Source: Saccharibacillus sp. JS10
GTDB taxonomy: Bacteria; Bacillota; Bacilli; Paenibacillales; Paenibacillaceae
NCBI RefSeq assembly: GCF_024436065.1
Contig: NZ_JANFNS010000001.1
Location: forward strand, 1,054,001 to 1,118,000
Reading direction: 5' to 3'
DNA: 64,000 bases
In this document: piece by piece, positions 10,658 through 17,619 of the stretch
Position numbering within the stretch: the stretch's first letter is position 1
Layout: each line of letters opens with the position of its first letter
Notes under the pieces: model-generated
The model's input: the letters and a program-made list of their open reading frames with translations, nothing else
Database searches by the model: none
What the model was told of the DNA's origin: nothing
Translations under genes and position numbers: made by a program

Positions 10658-10687
10658 ACCCCGGGATCCTCAGGATATCGGGGTTTT
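10658..10687 (+). terminator. Terminator of rpsT
   Basis: ACCCCG-GGATCC and GGATAT-CGGGGT pair around a TCA loop, then TTTT follows. About 30 bp past the rpsT stop. Confidence 0.8.
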
Positions 10688-10695
10688 AAATTTGT

Positions 10696-10734
10696 CCGCC
10701 TTTTTTTTCATACAAAAAAAGAGGCGGCTTTTTT
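10696..10734 (+). terminator. Second terminator-like hairpin after rpsT
   Basis: CCGCC, a T run, a short loop, an A run and GGCGG form a long stem, followed by CTTTTTT on the plus strand. It backs up the rpsT terminator and faces the holA end. Confidence 0.6.
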
Positions 10735-10776
10735 CTGTCCGAAAATCCTCGCCTGTCCTCTTTCTCATTTTTTATT

Positions 10777-11799
10777 TTATGCGCCCAATCTCAATAAAAA
10801 CATCTCTAACCCAAACACTTTATCTACTGCGCCTGTTTTAATTTCATGATCCAGTTTGGCGATCGACGCCAAAATATGCCGCAGACGGTTCGATTCAAAA
10901 CGCTTCGCTTGTTCAGACGCAATTTTGACCGCATAGGGATGAAGCCCAAGTTGCCCTGCCATCTGCTGTTGCGAATAATTTTGTCCCGACATTTCTTTCA
11001 CTTGAAGCATAATTCGAAATTGCCGAGCGATCAGCGATACGATCTTAATCGGTTCTTCGCGTTGCTTCAGCAGATCATAGAAGATTGCCATCGCTTGTTG
11101 AAGCTTGAGATTCGCGATATGTTCCACCAAAACAAATACACTTTGCTCCGTTCCAATCGATACAAGTTTTTCGACATCACTCGGTTCGATTGAACCGCCA
11201 TTCCCTGCAAATAAAGATAGTTTCTCAATTTCCACGGATAGCCCTGCAAGCGAAGTTCCAGCCCGTTTCAACAGCATTTCTACGGCACTAGAGCCAATCG
11301 ATACCGAGTGGTTACCAAACTGCTTAGTGATCCAACCCAACAATTCGTTTTCGTTCATGGGCGCAAAAGACAGTACAGGAGCCGCAGCTTTGAACGCTTT
11401 GACTACTTTTTTGCGTTCATCCAATTTATCCGCATAAGCCAGAAAAACAAGTACGCTATAATCGGTAGGATTGCCCAGATACTCTAACAACTTTTCGACG
11501 CGATGCTCGATCTTTGTTGATTCTTTCCCCGCTATAAAAATCGTACTGTCTCTCACTACAATCAATTTACGATCGGCTAAAAAAGGAGCCGTTTCTGCTT
11601 CTTCCACCACAAGTTCGACCGGCGTTTCTGCCAAATCATAATGAATGATTGCAAAATCACGTTGATCTTCTTCAATGAGTTCTTCTTCAAGCAGCGTCAC
11701 GAATTCTTTGATTCTGTATTTTTCAGTGCCGTAGCATAAATATAAAGGAGCTACTTCTCCGGCACGTATTTGTTTGACTGCTGTTTTTGTATCTGTCAT
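10777..11799 (-). CDS. holA: DNA polymerase III subunit delta
   Basis: Clamp-loader subunit that opens the beta clamp. 340 residues with the delta-type AAA+ N-terminal fold without a Walker A motif (YLCYGTEKYRIKEFVTLL), the middle lid region and the helical C-terminal collar domain (YDLLKQREEPIKIVSLIARQFR, LGLHPYAVK). ATG at 11797-11799 follows AAAGAGG; the open frame upstream (20 codons) has no ribosome site. Location next to rpsT is the standard synteny. Confidence 0.95.
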   Translation of the reverse strand: MTDTKTAVKQIRAGEVAPLYLCYGTEKYRIKEFVTLLEEELIEEDQRDFAIIHYDLAETPVELVVEEAETAPFLADRKLIVVRDSTIFIAGKESTKIEHRVEKLLEYLGNPTDYSVLVFLAYADKLDERKKVVKAFKAAAPVLSFAPMNENELLGWITKQFGNHSVSIGSSAVEMLLKRAGTSLAGLSVEIEKLSLFAGNGGSIEPSDVEKLVSIGTEQSVFVLVEHIANLKLQQAMAIFYDLLKQREEPIKIVSLIARQFRIMLQVKEMSGQNYSQQQMAGQLGLHPYAVKIASEQAKRFESNRLRHILASIAKLDHEIKTGAVDKVFGLEMFLLRLGA

Positions 11800-11922
11800 C
11801 GTTTTAACCTCTTTCTGCGCGATCAATTTGAATCTTGTACTTCGACATACCAAATCCAAGCGACTGCCGAATTGAACATCGCTCTTGTGTTTCTATTGTA
11901 TCGAATTTTGCTGAAAAAGGCA

Positions 11923-11987
11923 CAAAAAAAGACCAATTCCTTAATTTTCATCTCCATGTTAGGGATCGAAAACCAGCGAATCGGTCT
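11923..11987 (-). terminator. Terminator of the sigma/anti-sigma operon
   Basis: Ten-base arms (11930-11939 and 11978-11987, one G-U pair) with a long loop of about 38 nt, then seven T on the minus strand. It lies 14 bp past the anti-sigma stop. Confidence 0.65.
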
Positions 11988-12000
11988 ATTTGATATTGGA

Positions 12001-13386
12001 TTATTTACTGCCTTGCTCAAGAGAAACATCTTCGATGTTCCAAATTCCTTGTGCAATCGTACCATCAGGTTTCACCCAATCATAAGTGAACGTTTTGCCG
12101 TCAGCCGACCATACGCCGTCTATCACGTCGCCGTCTACTTTACGGGTACTGATTTCTTTGGCACGATCTCCCGAAAGCAACTTGAGCGTGTTACGCGAAT
12201 ACGTAACAAGATAAGTTCCATCCGCAGATTTCCAATCAGAAGGCATCATCGTGATTCCGAAAGTCGGATTCGGTGCATCCATACTTGCAGCATCATCGCC
12301 AGAAGTATCGGTACCTGTTTCGTTTTCTTTCGTAGAAAGAGTATTGTCTTCTTGATCAACCGGATTTGCTTCGTTACTTTCTTCCGATTGTGAAGTAGCC
12401 GCTCCCTTTTCTGGAGTCGTCGGCGCTACTGGAGCTTTTTGGATATTCGTGCCGGATGAAGTTTTGCCGTCTTTCGATGTATCGCTTGCTTTTCCGGTAT
12501 CTTTTGCCGAATTGGTCGTTTTGTCCGAAGATGGAGTGTTCGACTTTTGTGTTTCTTTCGATTCTTGTGGAGCTTGGGTCTTATTCGACTTATTGCTCGC
12601 ACTTTCAGACGGTGTATTCGTTGCAGTTGATCCAGCTTGCGGTTCGTTGCTGGAAGGAATGTCCGCAGCAGATCGATCTTGATTTTCGACTTTTTCTGAA
12701 GGGTCGTAAGAAGGGATCTGCGTATCAGCTGACGGTTCTTCATTCTGAGGTACCGTAGAATCAGGTTGCGCCTGCTTATTCATATTGATTTCGCTATCTT
12801 CTGGCGCCAGCCTGGTTTGCGGTTGACCTTCATCCATTTTTATACTTGGGCTTGCTGTGTCTGTTGTTGATTCTTCGGCCGATTCTTCATTCGAAGGAAC
12901 TAAGGTACTGTCCATCGCTCCACTAACCGACGTGCTTGGAGACATTTCTGCATTCGGCATTTCTTTGGGTTCATAAGTGGCAACAAAAATACCCAATACC
13001 GCAGCAGCAACCGCAGTCCCGCCAACGGTACGTCCCAGCGTCGAACGCCAGAAAGTAGAAGCTTTGCGACGTTTCGGTACTTCTTCGCCAAACATTCGCT
13101 TACTTTCCATTTCAGATAATTTTTCGGGTTGTGGTGCTTCCGGCGCGGCAGCGCCTCCCAACCGATCGATTTCATTCAATCTAGGCAAGATCGAATCGAC
13201 AAGACTGATCGGCGGCTGAACATCAGGAAAAGATTCTAATTTATCGGATAATGCTTTTAGAAAGTCAAAATCTTCCCGTGCTTCGGGAGACTCGCCGAGA
13301 TGGCGAAACAGCGTATCCGTTTCTTCTGCGGTGAGATCGTGGTCTAGGTAACGGTTCATCATTTCTAACGCTTGCTCGCGTTTCAT
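12001..13386 (-). CDS. Anti-sigma factor, membrane protein with disordered linker
   Basis: 461 residues. The N-terminus (about 1-50, MNRYLDHDLTAEETDTLF then RHLGESPEAREDF) aligns with the anti-sigma domain of RsiW/RskA-type proteins, but the zinc ligands HxxxCxxC of the ZAS subclass are absent. One membrane segment is seen at about 118-137 (GRTVGGTAVAAAVLGIFVAT), followed by about 220 residues rich in Ser, Thr, Asp and Pro, and a small C-terminal domain (about 375-460, TFGITMMPSDWKSADGTYLV). The ATG follows the sigma gene stop without a gap. Role inferred: holds the neighbouring ECF sigma at the membrane until an envelope signal. Confidence 0.8.
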   Translation of the reverse strand: MKREQALEMMNRYLDHDLTAEETDTLFRHLGESPEAREDFDFLKALSDKLESFPDVQPPISLVDSILPRLNEIDRLGGAAAPEAPQPEKLSEMESKRMFGEEVPKRRKASTFWRSTLGRTVGGTAVAAAVLGIFVATYEPKEMPNAEMSPSTSVSGAMDSTLVPSNEESAEESTTDTASPSIKMDEGQPQTRLAPEDSEINMNKQAQPDSTVPQNEEPSADTQIPSYDPSEKVENQDRSAADIPSSNEPQAGSTATNTPSESASNKSNKTQAPQESKETQKSNTPSSDKTTNSAKDTGKASDTSKDGKTSSGTNIQKAPVAPTTPEKGAATSQSEESNEANPVDQEDNTLSTKENETGTDTSGDDAASMDAPNPTFGITMMPSDWKSADGTYLVTYSRNTLKLLSGDRAKEISTRKVDGDVIDGVWSADGKTFTYDWVKPDGTIAQGIWNIEDVSLEQGSK

Positions 13387-13932
13387 CTACAGCGCACCTC
13401 CTTTCTGATAATCTCCTAACAATTGTTGTAATTGACTTCGGGCTCTAAATAAATACGATTTTACGGTATTGAGCGGCAATTCTAACGAGTCCGCGATCTC
13501 GCCATACGACATATCTTGTACATAGCGAAGAATGACGACCGTTCGGTGATGTTCCGGTAGCCTATTTATCGCTCGATCAATATCTTCGCGAGTATAAGCA
13601 CGCATGACTTCACCTTCTACACTTTCATTGCCTTCGAAAACCATCTCATGTTCTTCGATCGACACCGTAGGTTTGGCACGTCTAAATTTATCGATACAAA
13701 TATTCGTCACGATCCGCTGCACCCAAGTCTTGAACTGCGCTTTCTCTTCGTAAGAACCGATTTTAGTGTAAATACGGATCAGCGCTTCTTGCGCCGCATC
13801 CATCGCGTCCTGTTCGTTGTTGAGCGTATAATAAGCCGTTTTGTAGACAGCCGGTTCAATCTCTCGCAATAGGGTGACAAGAGCGTCGCGATCGCCCAAT
13901 TGAGCGGCTCTAATGAGTTCCTGCTCGACCAC
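13387..13932 (-). CDS. ECF-type RNA polymerase sigma factor
   Basis: 181 residues with sigma region 2 (about 20-85, DAMDAAQEALIRIYTKIGSY and FKTWVQRIVTNICIDKFRR) and region 4 (about 120-172, LPEHHRTVVILRYVQDMSYGEIADSLELPLNTVKSYLFRAR). This is an ECF sigma of the SigW/SigM group. Start is GTG at 13930-13932, 7 bases after GAGAGGGGG; the frame is open 19 codons further without a good site. An ECF-type promoter lies just upstream, so it probably drives its own operon with the anti-sigma gene. Confidence 0.92.
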   Translation of the reverse strand: MVEQELIRAAQLGDRDALVTLLREIEPAVYKTAYYTLNNEQDAMDAAQEALIRIYTKIGSYEEKAQFKTWVQRIVTNICIDKFRRAKPTVSIEEHEMVFEGNESVEGEVMRAYTREDIDRAINRLPEHHRTVVILRYVQDMSYGEIADSLELPLNTVKSYLFRARSQLQQLLGDYQKGGAL

Positions 13933-13961
13933 TAAGGGTCCCCCTCTCTTGCAACCTCTCT

Positions 13962-13988
13962 GACGAGTCTTCTTTCGAAAAGGTTGCA
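13962..13988 (-). promoter_or_regulatory. ECF-type autoregulatory promoter
   Basis: On the minus strand TGCAACCTTTT (-35, from 13988) and CGTC (-10, 13962-13965) are separated by 17 bp measured from the TGCAAC hexamer. This closely follows the TGAAAC-CTTTT / CGTC pattern of Bacillus SigX/SigM/SigW promoters, and gives a leader of about 25 nt. A TGCAACC / GGTTGCA inverted pair also spans 13950-13988. Confidence 0.75.
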
Positions 13989-14042
13989 TTCTTTTTCTGT
14001 TTTTTCAAAAAATCGTTTCAAATTCAATTTGATCGTTCCATT

Positions 14043-14083
14043 GAAAAGCAGGCTCCCCAAAAAGCGGCTTTTCCGGGGCTTGC
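14043..14083 (-). terminator. Probable comEC terminator
   Basis: GCAAGCCCC and GGGGAGCCTGC arms with an inner AAAAGC / GCTTTT stem, then TTTTC on the minus strand. It lies about 60 bp past comEC and before the ECF promoter. Confidence 0.5.
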
Positions 14084-14145
14084 GCGTATCTTCAATCAGT
14101 CTACCAGAAACCGATTTACTCGTCATCTGCGTCTTCTTTTCCTGA

Positions 14146-16698
14146 TCAAAACTTACTTCGCACGTGTAGCGGTTCTCCCGGCAAAGCTTGAATTTGTATC
14201 TCTCCATTCTGGTCCGTTCGACGAATTTCCGACCCCGATTGTTCAAGGCGATCGATCACGTCTGAATTTGGATGCCCATATGTATTTTTGGCTCCGACTG
14301 AAATAATCGAGAGCTGCGGCAACCAGCGCCGAACCCAAGCCTCCGTCGTCGAATGTTTGCTACCGTGGTGCCCTACTTTTAACACTTCGATAGGCTGTAT
14401 ATCGTCTCTTGCTTGTAAACGTTCCAAAATATCTTGCTCAGCACTTGCGCCAATATCTCCTGTAAACAAAAAAGAATGATCGTTCATCATTAATCGAAAA
14501 GCAACCGAGTACTCGTTCTGGTCTTCGAATTCAGGTAAATGCCCGGTAAATACATCGGATGGATTAAAAAATTCAAGTTCCGTATGATCATCCAATTGCC
14601 AACGATCTCCGTCTTGAGGCGCATATACTTCAGCACCCGAACGAAGCGTCGCCGCAAATAACTCATCCAGATCAAGATTGCCGCTGCGCGTGCCATTCAT
14701 AATAAATCGTTTGACCGGAATCTCATCGATTACGGCAAGTAAACCTCCATAATGATCCCGGTCGCCATGTGTCAAAACCAAAGCATCCAATCGATGAACC
14801 CCGCGCTTTTTCAAAATGGGAACAACGACGTCTTGACCCACTTCATAAGGATCGATTCGTCTTTTCCACTCTTCCCCGGGACGTTCAAATGAGACTGTAC
14901 CTCCCCCGTCTACCAGTACGTGTTTGCCTTCCGGTGTCGTAATCAAAATCGCATCGCCTTGACCGACATCGAGCATTTGCACCCAACCAACTCCCGATGT
15001 TCGCGGGTGATAAGCCGCAACAAGCAGTACTCCAATTAAACTTATCGACACTGCAATGCCCCACGGTCTGAAGCGATGCCGGAATGTATCCGGTATGCCA
15101 CCGTAACGAACAGCCGTCTGATTAACTGGTGTTGAAGTCAAAGGACTACGCTGTGCTAAAGAACGAATCTTCATACCTTTATCTAACGCAAAAATCGCGA
15201 TGCACAGTAAGATCAGATACATCGCAATCCAAAAGACCGAAGGCGTCGCCCATAAGGTTCGCGCCCAAATGATCGAAGACGTATGATCCGCGCACCAAAA
15301 TACGAAAGCATTAACCAATCGAACAGGATACGCGATCCACTCCGCGCCTTGTATCCAAAATGTACCGATAATAAGCGAGACCGTTCCTAATGGAATCGAT
15401 ACAAAAGTGATAAACGGGACCAAGATCAGATTCGCAGCAAGCCCCAATAACGGATACTGATTAAAGTAGTACAAGCTAAGTGGAAAAGACACCAGATCGG
15501 CAACAACAGAGATCGCGACTGCTGCTGAGAGTGCTGTAGGCAAAAAAGATAAAATCCGCTGCATCGGACGCGACAACAAAATAATTCCTGCGGTCACGGC
15601 AAAAGACAGTTGAAAGCTGATCGACGTCAAATAGTACGGATTCACCATCAACATCAATAAAGCTGCCAAACATAAAATATGTAGACCGTCTTTGAGCCAA
15701 CCTCGCCTTGCCGCGTATAAAGCAATCATACTCATAATCCCGGCGCGAACCGCAGACGGTGACGAACCTGTCAAAAGCACATACGGAGGTACAAAACAAA
15801 GCGCGGCAACCAGCGACGTTTCTTTGGTCAGACCGATACGCCGCAAAACCAACAATAAGGCGCCTACGTACAAGCCGACGTGCATACCCGAAATTGCTAA
15901 CACATGCGTCATGCCTAAGCGAGCAAATTCAGTAAATGTCTCTGGATCAAGTTCGTCTTGCAATCCAAGCAGAAGACCTTGCATATAGCCCGCTCCGACA
16001 CCCGGATACAGCTGCTTTAATACATCTGCTAATCTTGCTCGCAAATCGTCGTTGCGACGCAAAATTTGCAGACTTCCTTCATTTTTTTGTATCGTCACGA
16101 CATTAGAAATGCCTTTCACCCGAGCGACCCAATGAATTTGTTTTTCCCGCAAATAATGACGATAATCGAAAGACCCGAAGTTGCGCGCAGTTGCAGGTCG
16201 TTCTAAATCAGCGGTGATCACAACATGGTCTCCTCTTCCTTTTGAAGAAGCGAGATCTTGTTCGGCTTTTGCGGCTAGTTTCACACGAACCACGACTTTC
16301 TCGACTTTAGGCAAAGCAATAAATGAATCTAAAGACGTCGAAACTTGTTCGACTTTCATCTCAAACATCGCTAAATCTCCGTCGACTTTGACCGGATCTG
16401 CAACTACTCCTTTCAATGCAATGCCTGTATACTTTTCATCGATTGGAGCACCTAACCGATCGGGAAGTACGGATACGTTACCCGCATCGCGAAATGTAGC
16501 GTAACTGACCGAGATCCATAAAGCTAAACCAAAAAGAAGCAATAGCTTGCGTTGCAATCGACCCAAGATGCCAAATGCGGTTAGCAGCAAAGTCAGCCCG
16601 ATAGATACTGCAATCATTTGTATCCCTTCATATAAATGGGCAACCGTAGTTCCGATGATCCAACATGCGGTAAATCCGACAAGAGTTCTTTTATTCAT
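14146..16698 (-). CDS. comEC: DNA internalisation protein ComEC/Rec2
   Basis: Membrane channel for uptake of single-stranded DNA during transformation. 850 residues: N-terminal membrane helices and soluble OB-like part (about 1-220), the multi-helix competence domain (about 225-510, with LAISGMHVGLY), and a C-terminal metallo-beta-lactamase domain (about 570-850) with LTHGDRDHYGG near 645 and VGHHGSKHS near 780, consistent with a nuclease role. ATG follows AGGAGGGG. It lies 12 bp after comEA in one operon. Confidence 0.95.
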   Translation of the reverse strand: MNKRTLVGFTACWIIGTTVAHLYEGIQMIAVSIGLTLLLTAFGILGRLQRKLLLLFGLALWISVSYATFRDAGNVSVLPDRLGAPIDEKYTGIALKGVVADPVKVDGDLAMFEMKVEQVSTSLDSFIALPKVEKVVVRVKLAAKAEQDLASSKGRGDHVVITADLERPATARNFGSFDYRHYLREKQIHWVARVKGISNVVTIQKNEGSLQILRRNDDLRARLADVLKQLYPGVGAGYMQGLLLGLQDELDPETFTEFARLGMTHVLAISGMHVGLYVGALLLVLRRIGLTKETSLVAALCFVPPYVLLTGSSPSAVRAGIMSMIALYAARRGWLKDGLHILCLAALLMLMVNPYYLTSISFQLSFAVTAGIILLSRPMQRILSFLPTALSAAVAISVVADLVSFPLSLYYFNQYPLLGLAANLILVPFITFVSIPLGTVSLIIGTFWIQGAEWIAYPVRLVNAFVFWCADHTSSIIWARTLWATPSVFWIAMYLILLCIAIFALDKGMKIRSLAQRSPLTSTPVNQTAVRYGGIPDTFRHRFRPWGIAVSISLIGVLLVAAYHPRTSGVGWVQMLDVGQGDAILITTPEGKHVLVDGGGTVSFERPGEEWKRRIDPYEVGQDVVVPILKKRGVHRLDALVLTHGDRDHYGGLLAVIDEIPVKRFIMNGTRSGNLDLDELFAATLRSGAEVYAPQDGDRWQLDDHTELEFFNPSDVFTGHLPEFEDQNEYSVAFRLMMNDHSFLFTGDIGASAEQDILERLQARDDIQPIEVLKVGHHGSKHSTTEAWVRRWLPQLSIISVGAKNTYGHPNSDVIDRLEQSGSEIRRTDQNGEIQIQALPGEPLHVRSKF

Positions 16699-16710
16699 TC
16701 AAGCCCCTCC

Positions 16711-17277
16711 TTACAACGCTAGATACGGCATCATTTTCTCTAACATTTTGGCGCCGATTCCTTTTACTTTCACAAGATCGGTCACATTTTGAAAAGCCCC
16801 GTGCTGAGTGCGATAATCTAAAATAGCTTGCGCTTTCTTCTCGCCAATTCCCGGTAGTTCCATTAATAATGTACGATCGGCTGAATTGATATGAATTTTT
16901 CCGTCGTTTACTGGAGCTACAGGTGGAGATTCAGCGGCTTGAGCATTGGATGTAGTAGGCTGCAGTGTGGCTGAGACTTGTGGTTCAGTCGAAATAGGAG
17001 TAATAGTCGGTTCAGAGGCGACTGGCTGAGTTTGAGAGACTGGTTCTTGAGGTGGACTGATCTGTGAAACCTCTGCTTGAACAGGTTGCGGCAAAGAAGC
17101 TTTTGAATCAGAAAGCGAAGGTTCCAGTGTCTTTTCTTCCGTAGCCAAAGCAACGCTTAACTGATCGTTAAGCGCTGTCCACGGCTCGCCTTCTGCCTCG
17201 CGATCTCCTGCAAAAAGAAGCACGCCTACGCCAAGTGCCGCCGATACACAAGCTGCCCACATTAATTCTTTTTTCAT
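16711..17277 (-). CDS. comEA: Competence protein ComEA
   Basis: DNA receptor for transformation, anchored in the membrane. 188 residues: one N-terminal membrane segment (MWAACVSAALGVGVLLFAG, about 7-25), a Pro/Ser/Gln-rich linker (about 45-120), and a C-terminal helix-hairpin-helix DNA-binding domain (about 126-188, INSADRTLLMELPGIGEKKA and VKVKGIGAKMLEKM). The SLBB domain seen in B. subtilis ComEA is not recognisable; the linker takes its place. ATG follows GGGAGG. A T-box-like leader precedes it. Confidence 0.93.
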   Translation of the reverse strand: MKKELMWAACVSAALGVGVLLFAGDREAEGEPWTALNDQLSVALATEEKTLEPSLSDSKASLPQPVQAEVSQISPPQEPVSQTQPVASEPTITPISTEPQVSATLQPTTSNAQAAESPPVAPVNDGKIHINSADRTLLMELPGIGEKKAQAILDYRTQHGAFQNVTDLVKVKGIGAKMLEKMMPYLAL

Positions 17278-17320
17278 TATTTCTACCTCCCAAGTTGATT
17301 TTTATCAAAATTAAAACCAA

Positions 17321-17365
17321 AAAAGCCTTGCGTCTCCGGCATAATCGCCGGGGACGCAAGGCTTT
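17321..17365 (-). terminator. Leader terminator before comEA
   Basis: A strong stem AAAGCCTTGCGTC / GACGCAAGGCTTT with an inner CCGGC / GCCGG, then T6. It lies between the promoter and the comEA ribosome site, so transcription must read through it to express comEA-comEC. Confidence 0.85.
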
Positions 17366-17442
17366 AATTCCTACGTATAACTCCCCAGTTCGCAGTCTAG
17401 CGTGCTTCGCAGACTGTTCCCTTTCATCCGATAACGGAGATG
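17321..17442 (-). ncRNA. Degenerate T-box-like leader of comEA
   Basis: The minus-strand leader has, in order: CATCTCCGTTATCGGAT (17426-17442), 15 of 17 bases identical to the matching part of the leuS T-box; a CAGTCT / AGACTG hairpin; CTGGGGAGTTATACG (about 17374-17388) in the place of the T-box core AGGGTGGTACCACG; and a terminator GCCTTGCGTC / GACGCAAGGC with T6 (17321-17365) laid out as in the leuS leader. Stem I, with the specifier codon, is missing because the promoter starts immediately before it. The TGGT that pairs with uncharged tRNA is also lost. It is either a relic that still terminates or a different regulator built from T-box parts. Confidence 0.6.
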
Positions 17443-17462
17443 ACCCGATACATGTTAGAGCT

Positions 17463-17492
17463 ATTATAAAGAAAGCAAGCGAGCGAAGTCAA
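17463..17492 (-). promoter_or_regulatory. Promoter of comEA-comEC
   Basis: TTGACT (17487-17492) and TATAAT (17463-17468) on the minus strand, 18-bp spacer. A SigA-type promoter; no ComK box is recognised around it. Confidence 0.75.
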
Positions 17493-17619
17493 TGTGGAGA
17501 AAAAGTAATTTTATGTATATATTTTTATTTATTCAAAAAAAGTATTTTATTCCTATAAAAAAAGACGTAAGGTATAACTATATTCTGTTTTTAAATCCAT
17601 CAAAAGAGAGGACTTACAC

